Shown: positions 10,329 through 18,876 of the stretch, one piece after another
How the letters are laid out: each line of letters starts with the position of its first letter
Position numbering within the stretch: position 1 is the stretch's first letter
From: Flavobacterium soyae
GTDB taxonomy: Bacteria > Bacteroidota > Bacteroidia > Flavobacteriales > Flavobacteriaceae
Direction of reading: 5' to 3'
Length of the DNA stretch: 64,000 bases
NCBI RefSeq assembly: GCF_021245985.1
Contig: NZ_JAJQXA010000010.1
Location: 1-64,000, forward strand
Program-made: the position numbers and the translations under genes
Notes under the pieces: model-generated
Told to the model about the DNA's origin: nothing
Seen by the model: the letters and a program-made list of their open reading frames with translations, nothing else
Database searches by the model: none

Positions 10329-10361
10329 AAATTGCTTATAACTCTGTGTCATAAGCAATTT
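10329..10361 (-). terminator. Terminator/attenuator between bioB and the cupin gene
   Basis: Perfect 11-bp inverted repeat (10329-10339 with 10351-10361). On the minus strand it is followed by seven Ts and then, within about 14 bases, by the cupin gene ATG. There is no room for a promoter between hairpin and start codon. Confidence 0.7.
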
Positions 10362-10395
10362 AAAAATATTTATCGAGATTTTTTAACTCTTTTAC

Positions 10396-11484
10396 TTAAA
10401 TTTTTGATTTGATCGAAGCCTCAATATTTCTTTCAATTGTATGTCCGGGTCTGGACCATCTCGGTTTTTCTCCTAAAGAATTAAATTGAGAATCGGCAGC
10501 TTCTACTGTTTTTGGCTGCGAAACTTTTATAAAAGGTTTTTGAGGAACTAACCCTAACATTTCAAACATCTTCATGTCTTCATTAACATCAGGGTTTGGG
10601 GTAGTCAATAATTTATCTCCGGCAAAAATTGAATTTGCTCCTGCAAAAAAGCACATTGCCTGACCTTCACGAGTCATGTTGGATCTTCCTGCAGATAAAC
10701 GAACCTGGGTTTCCGGCATTACAATTCTTGTTGTAGCAACCATACGAATCATTTCCCAGATTTCAACCGGTTTTTCTTCTTCCATCGGAGTTCCTTCAAC
10801 GGCAACTAAAGCATTAATTGGAACAGATTCCGGCTGCGGATTTAAAGTAGAAAGTGCGACAAGCATTCCGGCTCTGTCTTCAATACTTTCTCCCATTCCA
10901 ATAATTCCACCGCTGCAGACCGTAACATTTGTTTTACGAACATTTTCGATAGTTTGTAAACGGTCTTCAAAACCACGGGTAGAAATTACATCTTTATAAT
11001 ATTCTTCAGAAGTATCTAAATTATGGTTGTAGGCATATAAACCTGCTTCTGCCAAACGCTGTGCCTGATTTTCTGTAAGCATACCTAAAGTACAGCAAAC
11101 TTCCATATCAAGTTTATTGATAGTACGAACCATCTCTAAAACCTGATCAAATTCTTCGCCGTCTTTTACATTTCTCCAGGCAGCTCCCATACAAACGCGG
11201 GAAGATCCGCTGGATTTAGCTCTTAAGGCCTGGGCTTTTACATGGCTCACCGTCATCAGGTCATTTCCTTCAACTCCCGTATTATACCTTGCAGCTTGTG
11301 GGCAATAACCACAATCTTCAGGGCATCCGCCTGTTTTTATTGATAATAAAGTAGAAACCTGAACTACGTTTGGATCGTGTTTTTGTCTGTGAATTGTTGC
11401 AGCTTCATAAAGCAAATCCATCAAAGGTTTGTTATATATTGCGATGATTTCGTCTTTTGTCCAGTTGTGTTTTGTAATGCTCAT
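10396..11484 (-). CDS. bioB: Biotin synthase
   Basis: 362 residues, normal family length. Radical-SAM enzyme that inserts sulfur into dethiobiotin in the last step of biotin synthesis. The CxxxCxxC cluster motif is at Cys54, Cys58 and Cys61 (GGCPEDCGYCPQ), followed by YNHNLDTS and the RLSAGR motif, all typical of BioB. Cytoplasmic. No other bio gene is adjacent, so it is a single-gene unit with its own promoter (11507-11535) and a 3' hairpin. No biotin-operator palindrome was recognised. Start ATG is 16 bases after the inferred transcription start. Confidence 0.97.
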   Translation of the reverse strand: MSITKHNWTKDEIIAIYNKPLMDLLYEAATIHRQKHDPNVVQVSTLLSIKTGGCPEDCGYCPQAARYNTGVEGNDLMTVSHVKAQALRAKSSGSSRVCMGAAWRNVKDGEEFDQVLEMVRTINKLDMEVCCTLGMLTENQAQRLAEAGLYAYNHNLDTSEEYYKDVISTRGFEDRLQTIENVRKTNVTVCSGGIIGMGESIEDRAGMLVALSTLNPQPESVPINALVAVEGTPMEEEKPVEIWEMIRMVATTRIVMPETQVRLSAGRSNMTREGQAMCFFAGANSIFAGDKLLTTPNPDVNEDMKMFEMLGLVPQKPFIKVSQPKTVEAADSQFNSLGEKPRWSRPGHTIERNIEASIKSKI

Positions 11485-11506
11485 GGATACAATGTTTTTG
11501 AAGCTT

Positions 11507-11535
11507 CAAATGTAATTAAATTTTCTAACGAACAA
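11507..11535 (-). promoter_or_regulatory. bioB promoter, Bacteroidetes type
   Basis: On the minus strand: TTG (11533-11535), 18-bp spacer, TACATTTG (11507-11514), matching the TTG/TANNTTTG consensus. Predicted start of transcription near 11500. Confidence 0.65.
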
Positions 11536-11572
11536 TAGCGGTTGTTGCAATTGAATATTTGATAAGTTTTTC

Positions 11573-11629
11573 AAAAAAGAAGCGCTCAAAAATCATATAA
11601 ATGTAGGTTTTTATGATTTTTGAGCGCTT
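11573..11629 (-). terminator. Terminator of the small membrane protein gene
   Basis: Perfect 17-bp inverted repeat (11580-11596 with 11613-11629), followed on the minus strand by a T run (11578-11573). It separates the membrane protein gene from bioB. Confidence 0.85.
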
Positions 11630-11654
11630 AAATGGTTGTTTTTATTTTGAATAA

Positions 11655-12092
11655 TTAATCGGCAGCATATTTATTGTTCCAATACAGCATCATCATTAAA
11701 GTGACAATTACCGATGAAGCAAGCCCTTCGAAAAGGAGACAAATACAATAAGTTGGCACAGAGGGATTGCCTCCAAACATAAATGTTTCAGATAATGTTT
11801 GTACATAAGCGTCACCGCCTCGGGCATAACTGTAGATCAATAATCCAAGAATACTTAACGCCACGCCAACTACAGAAGTTGTTAATGCAGAAACTGCATT
11901 TGATACAAAACTCGTTTCTCCTTCATGAAGATTCATCACCATCGTTCTGTTTACGCCATAAAATAAGAAAAATACATTAAGGGTACGCAGGTAAAACAAA
12001 TCTGCTAAACCTAATACATTCATCAATAAAAAATAAATGCCTATTCCGAGGAATATCAAAAAACCGTTTGTTATTTCTTTAGGTAGTTTCAT
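11655..12092 (-). CDS. Small four-helix membrane protein, function unknown
   Basis: 145 residues with four hydrophobic segments: about 10-28 (GFLIFLGIGIYFLLMNVLGL), 34-46, 67-88 (LTTSVVGVALSILGLLIY) and 117-137 (CLLFEGLASSVIVTLMMMLY). No signal peptide distinct from the first helix. I do not recognise the family. It is a single-gene unit with its own terminator between ribF and bioB, and shares no obvious pathway with them. Confidence 0.75.
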   Translation of the reverse strand: MKLPKEITNGFLIFLGIGIYFLLMNVLGLADLFYLRTLNVFFLFYGVNRTMVMNLHEGETSFVSNAVSALTTSVVGVALSILGLLIYSYARGGDAYVQTLSETFMFGGNPSVPTYCICLLFEGLASSVIVTLMMMLYWNNKYAAD

Positions 12093-12248
12093 AGTGGTTA
12101 TTTTTTAAGAAGTTAATAAGTATATGTTTGATAAACAGAGTTATATATCAAATTTACTAAAAAAATAACTATGATGATTTAAAATTGGTAAAATGTTATA
12201 GATCAAGAAATAGCGTTTTGGAAAAATGTTTTTCTTGAAATGTGTGAA

Positions 12249-12388
12249 GTCCTTACAGGACATTAATGCAGGGGTAATATGTTTACTGCCGATTATTTAA
12301 CTCCTAATGGAGTATATGTAGTATATCTTGTAGAGATTTTATATCGGTAGAATATTATTTTAGGTATTTTATTTTGTCCCATAGGGAC
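12249..12388. repeat. Composite palindromic repeat (REP-like) in a 309-bp gene-free gap
   Basis: The gap 12093-12401 has no gene. It carries short palindromes GTCCTTACAGGAC (12249-12261), ACTCCTAATGGAGT (12300-12313) and GTCCCATAGGGAC (12376-12388), with ATCGGTAG at about 12342-12349. The same kinds of palindrome plus ATCGGTAG recur at 53716-53794, pointing to one dispersed element family. Confidence 0.55.
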
Positions 12389-12401
12389 TATATATTTTTA
12401 A

Positions 12402-13334
12402 TTACTGAAGCTTACTTACAAAAGTTAAAGCAGCTTGTTTATCCTGATTTAATTGAGCTTTCAGCAAATCTACAGAACCAAACTTTTGTTCTTCACGAAG
12501 ATATCGTAATAATGAAACCTCAATTTTTTTGCCGTAAATGTCAGTATCAAAGTCAAAAAGATTTACTTCAATAGTTTGTTTTTGGCCATTTACAGTTGGA
12601 TTAAAACCGATATTCATCATTCCGAAAATTTCCAAATTATCGATCAGGGTTTTCACAACATAAACACCATTTTTTGGGATTAACTTGTATTCCTCGTCAA
12701 TTTGAATATTTGCCGTTGGAAAACCAATTGTTCTTCCTAATTGTTTTCCTTTTACAATTTCGCCGCTCAAAAAATAGTCATAGCCCAGATATTCGTTGGC
12801 CAGTTCCATATTTCCTTCGTTCAAAGCCTTTCTAATTTTAGTAGAACTAACAGAAACATCTTGTATTTCTTCGGCAGAAATCTGTTCAACCTCAAAACCA
12901 TATTCAGCCCCAAAGGCAATTAAATTATCAATGTTGGCAGTCCTGTTTCTTCCAAATCGATGATCATGCCCAATAATTATTTTTTGAATATGAAATTGAT
13001 TAACCAAAATGCTATGAACAAATTCTTCGGCAGTTAATCTTGAAAAACTTTCGTTAAACGGATGAATAACTAAATTTTCAATTCCAGTTGCTTCTAAAAG
13101 TTTTGTTTTTTCAGCAATCGTATTGAGAAGTTTTATTTCTGATTTTTCTTGTAAAACCATTCTCGGATGTGGAAAAAATGTAAGTACTAAACTTTCGTAT
13201 TTCCCATTTTCGGTGTTTTGAGTAATTCTTTCCAGAATTTTTTTATGACCAATATGTACGCCGTCAAAAGTACCAAGAGTTAAAATCGTTTTCTTGGTTG
13301 AATGAAAATCGCTTATAGAATGAAAGAGCTTCAA
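12402..13334 (-). CDS. ribF: Bifunctional riboflavin kinase / FAD synthetase
   Basis: 310 residues, normal length. Converts riboflavin to FMN and then FAD in the cytoplasm. N-terminal FAD synthetase (nucleotidyltransferase) domain: TFDGVHIGH with the HxGH motif at His27-His30, GHDHRFG near 122-128, and SSTKIR at 163-168. C-terminal riboflavin kinase domain: GRTIGFPTANI at 200-210. Monocistronic; an AT-rich -7 element TAAATTTG lies 22 bases upstream of the ATG. No FMN riboswitch is visible in the short leader. Confidence 0.96.
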   Translation of the reverse strand: MKLFHSISDFHSTKKTILTLGTFDGVHIGHKKILERITQNTENGKYESLVLTFFPHPRMVLQEKSEIKLLNTIAEKTKLLEATGIENLVIHPFNESFSRLTAEEFVHSILVNQFHIQKIIIGHDHRFGRNRTANIDNLIAFGAEYGFEVEQISAEEIQDVSVSSTKIRKALNEGNMELANEYLGYDYFLSGEIVKGKQLGRTIGFPTANIQIDEEYKLIPKNGVYVVKTLIDNLEIFGMMNIGFNPTVNGQKQTIEVNLFDFDTDIYGKKIEVSLLRYLREEQKFGSVDLLKAQLNQDKQAALTFVSKLQ

Positions 13335-13355
13335 AACAAATTATTTAAGATGCTG

Positions 13356-13363
13356 CAAATTTA
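13356..13363 (-). promoter_or_regulatory. ribF -7 promoter element
   Basis: TAAATTTG on the minus strand, 22 bases before the ribF ATG. No clear -33 element. Confidence 0.5.
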
Positions 13364-13501
13364 TACTATCTATTTTAAATTTTGTACTAAGCTTAATTGA
13401 TTTTTTAGGAATATTATACTTCTTTTGTCGAAAAAAATCCTGATTCGTCGACTAAAAAACGTTAAATGTCGTTTAGATATAAGAATTTAATTTAATTCGA
13501 C

Positions 13502-13509
13502 TAAATTTG
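13502..13509 (+). promoter_or_regulatory. -7 promoter element of the metalloprotease gene
   Basis: TAAATTTG, 22 bases before the ATG at 13532. No clear -33 element. Confidence 0.5.
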
Positions 13510-13531
13510 ATTTTATAAAATATCACTAAGC

Positions 13532-16201
13532 ATGAAGAAACATTTACTTTATTTTCTGATTATCTTTTCGTTTGCAAAAATTCATGCCCAAAGTGATGAG
13601 CTGTGGCAAAAAGTTAATTCGGTTTCAGTCTCTGGAAAAAAAGCGTCAATATCAGATTCTGAAAAACTGTATTATAAATTAAATACAGAATTCTTAACGG
13701 CAAAACTTGCCAAAACAACCGAAAAATCTTCGTTAAGTACGAATGTCGAAATTACAATTCCTAATGCAAAAGGGGTTTTAGAAAAATTTCAGGTTTGGGA
13801 ATCTTCTAATTTTGATCCGGAATTACAGGCAAAATACCCGGAAATTAGAGCTTACGAAGGAAGCGGTTTAGACGACAAGTCGGCAAAAATACATTTTAGT
13901 CTCTCTCCAAGAGGTATTCAAACAATGCTTTTTAGAGCAGATAAAGCTACTGAGTTTATAGAGCAAAACCCAGATAATAAAGAAGAATATGTTTTATTTT
14001 CTTCTAAAGATGCAGCTTCAAAACTAAAGTTAGTATGTAAGACTATAGATGCTGTTGTAAATAATAAAGAAGGAAAGACTGCAAAAACAGCATCAAATAC
14101 AAAAGTTTTTAAAACGCTTCGTTTAGCATTGTCCTGTACAGGAGAATATACAGCCTATTTTGGAGGGACAAAAGCGTTAGCGCTAGCAGGAATGAATGCT
14201 ACACTAACAAGAGTGAATGGCGTTTTGAATAAAGATTTGGCATTGAAACTGGTTTTAATTGCGAACAATGATGCTGTAATTTATACAGATGCCTCAACAG
14301 ATCCTTATTCTAATGCTTCTGCCGGTGCTGATGGAGCATGGAACCAAGAAGTTCAAACAACGTTGACAGATGTTATAGGCAATAATAATTATGATATCGG
14401 ACATTTATTTGGAGCTTCTGGAGGAGGAGGTAATGCCGGTTGTATAGGCTGTATTTGTTCAAATCCAACAACAGATGATCCTTTAGCAAAAGGAAGCGCT
14501 TTTACTTCTCCTTCAGACGGAAGGCCAGAAGGTGATACGTTTGATATTGATTTTGTGATACATGAGTTTGGACATCAATTGGGTGCAAATCATACTTTTT
14601 CGTATGACTCAGGTGAAAGAACATCTGTGAATGTTGAGCCGGGAAGCGGTTCTACAATAATGGGTTATGCCGGGGTTACAGGTGATTACGATATACAAAA
14701 TAATTCTGACGACTATTTTGCTTATGCTAGTATTTGGCAGATTCAGAATACACTTGCTGGAAAAAGCTGTCCGGTTAGCACGAGTTTAACAAATAACCCG
14801 CCTGTAATTAATGCAGGAATTGATTATACGATTCCAATTAGTACACCATTTATTTTAAAAGGAACCGGCTCAGATCCCGAGGGAGATGTTGTTACTTATA
14901 CCTGGGAAGAATATGATAATGCTGTTACAACATCTGGAGCAAATAGTATTGCATATCCAACGAAACCAGATGGGCCTTTATTTAGATCATTTGCTCCAAC
15001 AAGTTCTGCGGTTCGTTATATGCCAAGTTTTGATTCTGTGCTGCAAAATAAATTAACAACAACCTGGGAATCTGTTTCATCTATAGCAAGAACATTAAAT
15101 TTTACTTTAACAGGCAGGGATAATGCGGCATTAGGTACAGCCCAGACAAATACAGATGCAATGGTTGTTAATGTGGTTTCGACAGCAGGACCTTTTGCCA
15201 TAACGTCGCATAGTACTGATGATGTGAGCTGGCAGCAAGGTTCAAGCCAGACTATTACCTGGAGCGTTAATAATACCAATAATCTACAGGGTTCTTCGTT
15301 AGTAAATATCAAACTTTCTACAGATGGAGGATTAACATTTCCAACAACTTTAGCAGCTAATACTCAAAATGATGGCTCAGAAGTTATCGTTCTGCCTGCC
15401 AGTGTTCCTTCATCTACAAATTGCAGACTTCTTATTGAGCCAACTGAAAATATCTATTATGCCTTAAACAGTAAAGCATTTGCCATTGGGTATACATCAT
15501 CGACAAGCTGTAACACATATAGTTTTGGAAATGCTTTTAGTATTCCATATTCAACAAGTTATACAGCAAAAACAGTGAGTGTGCCAGCTTCAACAGGAAC
15601 AATCTCAGATGTAAATGTTTCGGTGAATGTTACTCACGAACGATTATCAGATCTCGAAATTCAAATCATAAACCCACAAGGAACAACTGTACGTTTGTTT
15701 AATAAATCATGTCCAAGTTTAAACTCAACTTTAATTTTTAATTTTGATGATTCTGGAAATGCATTAGACTGCAGTAAAACAACAGAACAAATAGTTATTC
15801 CGGTTGACGAATTACGCGCATTTAATGATCAGGCTCAAGAAGGAACATGGACATTTAGAGTTCGTGACGCTGTTTCAGGAATGTTTGGAACAATAAATTC
15901 GGCATCAGTAAATATCTGTACTAAAACTTTTACTTTAGGTACAGACGATTTCGAAAGCATAGATTTTGCGCTTTATCCTAATCCAAATACAGGAAGTTTC
16001 ACAATTCAATTTGCAAGTGAATCAAATAATGTTCAGGTTTTTGTACACGATATTTTAGGGAAAAGTGTTTACAAGAAAACCTTTGAAGTATCGGGAGATT
16101 TTAATCAAAACATTCAGCTTCCAAATGTTTCAGCAGGAATTTATTTAGTAACCGTTATCGATGGAAACAGAAGAACAGTTAAGAAAATAATTGTAAACTA
16201 A
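13532..16201 (+). CDS. Secreted reprolysin-like metalloprotease with P domain and T9SS sorting domain
   Basis: 889 residues. Signal peptide 1-19 (LLYFLIIFSFAKIHAQ). The metzincin zinc motif HEFGHQLGANH begins at His347, with the Met-turn STIMGY around Met377, so it should be an active zinc endopeptidase. Then a PKD/Ig-like segment (~425-560), a proprotein-convertase P domain (~660-795, with SDLEIQIINPQGT) and a C-terminal T9SS type A sorting domain (~805-889, ALYPNPNTGSF to KKIIVN). Secreted through the T9SS, probably for digestion of external protein. The propeptide region is ~20-190. Monocistronic, with its own -7 element and a hairpin after the stop. Substrate unknown. Confidence 0.92.
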   Translation: MKKHLLYFLIIFSFAKIHAQSDELWQKVNSVSVSGKKASISDSEKLYYKLNTEFLTAKLAKTTEKSSLSTNVEITIPNAKGVLEKFQVWESSNFDPELQAKYPEIRAYEGSGLDDKSAKIHFSLSPRGIQTMLFRADKATEFIEQNPDNKEEYVLFSSKDAASKLKLVCKTIDAVVNNKEGKTAKTASNTKVFKTLRLALSCTGEYTAYFGGTKALALAGMNATLTRVNGVLNKDLALKLVLIANNDAVIYTDASTDPYSNASAGADGAWNQEVQTTLTDVIGNNNYDIGHLFGASGGGGNAGCIGCICSNPTTDDPLAKGSAFTSPSDGRPEGDTFDIDFVIHEFGHQLGANHTFSYDSGERTSVNVEPGSGSTIMGYAGVTGDYDIQNNSDDYFAYASIWQIQNTLAGKSCPVSTSLTNNPPVINAGIDYTIPISTPFILKGTGSDPEGDVVTYTWEEYDNAVTTSGANSIAYPTKPDGPLFRSFAPTSSAVRYMPSFDSVLQNKLTTTWESVSSIARTLNFTLTGRDNAALGTAQTNTDAMVVNVVSTAGPFAITSHSTDDVSWQQGSSQTITWSVNNTNNLQGSSLVNIKLSTDGGLTFPTTLAANTQNDGSEVIVLPASVPSSTNCRLLIEPTENIYYALNSKAFAIGYTSSTSCNTYSFGNAFSIPYSTSYTAKTVSVPASTGTISDVNVSVNVTHERLSDLEIQIINPQGTTVRLFNKSCPSLNSTLIFNFDDSGNALDCSKTTEQIVIPVDELRAFNDQAQEGTWTFRVRDAVSGMFGTINSASVNICTKTFTLGTDDFESIDFALYPNPNTGSFTIQFASESNNVQVFVHDILGKSVYKKTFEVSGDFNQNIQLPNVSAGIYLVTVIDGNRRTVKKIIVN

Positions 16202-16249
16202 AGTTTTAAAAATCAATATTTTAATTTAAATCTCAATATTTTAAATTCC

Positions 16250-16288
16250 AAATTCCAAATTCCAAGTTTTAATTGGAATTTGGAATTT
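16250..16288. terminator. Hairpin between convergent protease and comF genes
   Basis: Perfect 16-bp inverted repeat (16250-16265 with 16273-16288), 7-base loop. It is built from the heptamer AAATTCC repeated three times. There is no strong T run, so termination is plausible but not certain. Confidence 0.55.
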
Positions 16289-16292
16289 CATT

Positions 16293-17009
16293 CTAAGAGT
16301 TCGCCATCGCCATACAGACAATACTGATTTTTGCTCCGGGAATTTTTAATAATGCTCTGGAACAAACTTCAAGTGTTGCTCCGGTCGTAAGTACATCATC
16401 AACAATTAAAAAATGTTTGTTATGGTTTTCTTCGGTTGAAATTACATCGAAGATATTTTCGATATTTTCAGATCTTCCTAAGAGGTTCTTTTTTGATTGT
16501 GTTTTAGAATATTTCTTTCGATATAAAACCGAACTATTATAGGGAATTTTCAAACCTTCGGCTAAAGCTTTCCCAAAAGTGGCAACCTGATTATAGCCGC
16601 GTTCCTTAAATTTTCGCGGATGTAAAGGAACCGGAATTACCATATCAAAATTCGTTTTGAGTTTTAGTTCCTTTAAATCCTCCGCATACCAATTTCCTAA
16701 AACAACCCCAATTTCCTCATGGCCTTTATATTTCAGGTTATGAATGAGTTCCTGAACAATTCCTTTTTTGTTAAAATAAACAAAGGCAGAAACATGCTCA
16801 ACTTCAATTTTGCCATAGAACTTTTTAACGGCATCGTTATTTGAATCTAAATGATATTGAGTAAGAGGCAGTTCATGACGACAATTCGTGCATAAAACAG
16901 TTTCGTTTGTCATTAAAACCGCACGGCATCCTGAGCAAACTTTAGGGAAAAACAGGTCAATTAAAAAATTAAACACAAATAGAAAGAATTTAGTTACAAA
17001 ACTAACCAA
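16293..17009 (-). CDS. ComF family phosphoribosyltransferase-like protein
   Basis: 238 residues from the longest open frame. N-terminal zinc-ribbon cysteines (CSGC and CTNC) followed by a type I phosphoribosyltransferase domain with the PRPP motif FLIVDDVLTTGATL near residues 200-213: the ComF/GntX architecture, linked in other bacteria to DNA uptake or handling. Cytoplasmic. The start is uncertain: the frame opens with TTG at 17009, which lies inside a TAAATTTG -7-like box (17007-17014). A GTG at 16976 would give the more usual beginning VFNFLIDLFFPKVCSGC, and I lean to that. It diverges from glyS. Confidence 0.85.
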   Translation of the reverse strand: MVSFVTKFFLFVFNFLIDLFFPKVCSGCRAVLMTNETVLCTNCRHELPLTQYHLDSNNDAVKKFYGKIEVEHVSAFVYFNKKGIVQELIHNLKYKGHEEIGVVLGNWYAEDLKELKLKTNFDMVIPVPLHPRKFKERGYNQVATFGKALAEGLKIPYNSSVLYRKKYSKTQSKKNLLGRSENIENIFDVISTEENHNKHFLIVDDVLTTGATLEVCSRALLKIPGAKISIVCMAMANS

Positions 17010-17059
17010 ATTTAAACTTCAATCTTTTTTATTTTTCTTTTTTTTATAAGTACTTTTTA

Positions 17060-17067
17060 TATTTTTG
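17060..17067 (+). promoter_or_regulatory. glyS -7 promoter element, almost on the start codon
   Basis: TATTTTTG lies only 7 bases before the glyS ATG. If the usual spacing to the transcription start holds, the mRNA begins at or next to the A of ATG. The divergent comF side has TAAATTTG at 17007-17014 on the minus strand. Confidence 0.5.
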
Positions 17068-17074
17068 CATTACT

Positions 17075-18616
17075 ATGGCAAAACAAGAAGATATATTTAA
17101 GAATGTGGTTTCGCACGCAAAAGAGTACGGATTTATTTTTCCGTCAAGCGAAGTTTACGATGGATTGAGTGCAGTATATGATTATGCACAAAATGGCGTC
17201 GAATTAAAAAAGAATATCCGTGAATATTGGTGGAAATCAATGGTTCAGATGAATGAAAATATTGTAGGCCTTGACGCTGCAATATTAATGCATCCAACAA
17301 CCTGGAAAGCTTCAGGCCACGTTGATGCCTTCAACGATCCGTTAATTGATAATAAAGATTCTAAAAAAAGATATAGAGCTGACGTTTTAGTTGAAGATTT
17401 TGCTGAAAAAATTCACCAAAAAGCACAAAAAGAAATCGACAAAGCAAAAGCTCGTTTTGGTGATGCATTCAACGAACAGGAATTTGTAACTACAAATGCC
17501 AGAGTAGTTGAATATTTAGCAAAAGAAAGAGAAATTAGAGAGCGTTTAGGACGTTCTTTAGGGAATGGAGATCTTGAAGATGTAAAAGCTTTAATCGAAG
17601 AGCTTGAAATTGCTGATCCTGAAACAGGTTCTAGAAACTGGACAGATGTTAAGCAGTTCAACTTAATGTTCGGAACTAAACTTGGTGCTTCTGCAGAGTC
17701 TGCAATGGATTTGTATTTACGTCCTGAAACAGCGCAGGGTATTTTCGTAAACTTTTTAAACGTTCAGAAATCAGGCCGTATGAAAGTTCCTTTTGGAATT
17801 GCTCAAACAGGTAAAGCTTTTAGAAATGAAATTGTTGCAAGACAATTTATTTTCCGTATGCGTGAATTTGAACAAATGGAAATGCAGTTTTTTGTACGTC
17901 CGGGAGAAGAAATGCAATGGTACGAACATTGGAAACAAACGCGTTTAAACTGGCATTTATCTTTAGGACTAGGAAAAGAGAATTACCGTTTTCATGATCA
18001 CGAAAAATTAGCGCATTACGCAAATGCGGCGGCAGATATCGAATTTAATTTCCCTTTTGGTTTTAAAGAATTAGAAGGAATTCACTCTCGTACGGATTTT
18101 GACTTAAAAGCGCACGAACAATATTCAGGAAGAAAACTGCAATATTTTGATCCTGAACTAAACGAAAATTACGTGCCATACGTAGTAGAAACGTCTGTAG
18201 GTCTTGATCGTATGTTTTTAGCAGTTTTTGCAACATCGTTGCAGGAAGAAACTTTAGAAGACGGATCTGAAAGAACAGTGCTAAAATTGCCAGCAGTTTT
18301 AGCTCCAACAAAAGCAGCGGTATTGCCTTTAGTTAAAAAAGATGGTTTACCGGAAATTTCTAAAAAAATCATCGAAGATTTAAAATGGGATTTCAATGTG
18401 GCGTATGATGAGAAAGATGCAGTAGGACGTCGTTACAGAAGACAAGATGCATTAGGAACACCATTTTGTATTACAGTAGATCATCAAACTCTTGAAGACG
18501 AAACAGTAACAATTCGCCATAGAGATACAATGAAACAAGATCGCGTTAAGATATCTGAATTAAGAGGTATTATTGAAAACGAAGTTTCGATGAAAAACTG
18601 GCTGATGAAAATGTAA
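17075..18616 (+). CDS. glyS: Glycine--tRNA ligase (single-chain alpha2 type)
   Basis: 513 residues. Charges tRNA-Gly with glycine. Class II synthetase motifs are present: motif 2 around residues 248-272 (KAFRNEIVARQFIFRMREFEQ, with Arg250 and Glu252) and motif 3 around 374-382 (SVGLDRMF, Arg379). The anticodon-binding domain follows from ~410 to the end. This is the one-polypeptide form found in Bacteroidetes, archaea and eukaryotes, not the alpha2beta2 form of Escherichia coli. Monocistronic, with a near-leaderless promoter arrangement and a good terminator. Confidence 0.96.
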   Translation: MAKQEDIFKNVVSHAKEYGFIFPSSEVYDGLSAVYDYAQNGVELKKNIREYWWKSMVQMNENIVGLDAAILMHPTTWKASGHVDAFNDPLIDNKDSKKRYRADVLVEDFAEKIHQKAQKEIDKAKARFGDAFNEQEFVTTNARVVEYLAKEREIRERLGRSLGNGDLEDVKALIEELEIADPETGSRNWTDVKQFNLMFGTKLGASAESAMDLYLRPETAQGIFVNFLNVQKSGRMKVPFGIAQTGKAFRNEIVARQFIFRMREFEQMEMQFFVRPGEEMQWYEHWKQTRLNWHLSLGLGKENYRFHDHEKLAHYANAAADIEFNFPFGFKELEGIHSRTDFDLKAHEQYSGRKLQYFDPELNENYVPYVVETSVGLDRMFLAVFATSLQEETLEDGSERTVLKLPAVLAPTKAAVLPLVKKDGLPEISKKIIEDLKWDFNVAYDEKDAVGRRYRRQDALGTPFCITVDHQTLEDETVTIRHRDTMKQDRVKISELRGIIENEVSMKNWLMKM

Positions 18617-18640
18617 TTTTTTAATTAACGTTATATAAAT

Positions 18641-18675
18641 ATCCCAAATTCCTGTGTGGAGTTTGGGATTTTTTT
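18641..18675 (+). terminator. glyS terminator
   Basis: Inverted repeat 18641-18652 with 18658-18669 (one G-U pair, loop TGTGT) followed by seven Ts. Confidence 0.88.
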
Positions 18676-18876
18676 AATTTTAAACCATGCATTTCGGCGA
18701 CTATTTTAGCATTTCATCCTTATGTATTAACATAATTGGTTAATGTATTAACAATAAAATGTTTAGATAATTGAAATGCTTAATTTTAATTGGGCATTTT
18801 CTATACTTAAAATATTTTTTAAAGAACATTGATGAAACGCTATTGGGAAGTTAAGAAAAATCAATAAAAATTAGAG

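Noticed and set aside
12374..12574. 66-residue plus-strand frame overlapping the ribF 3' end
   Set aside because: Antisense shadow of ribF with no independent support.
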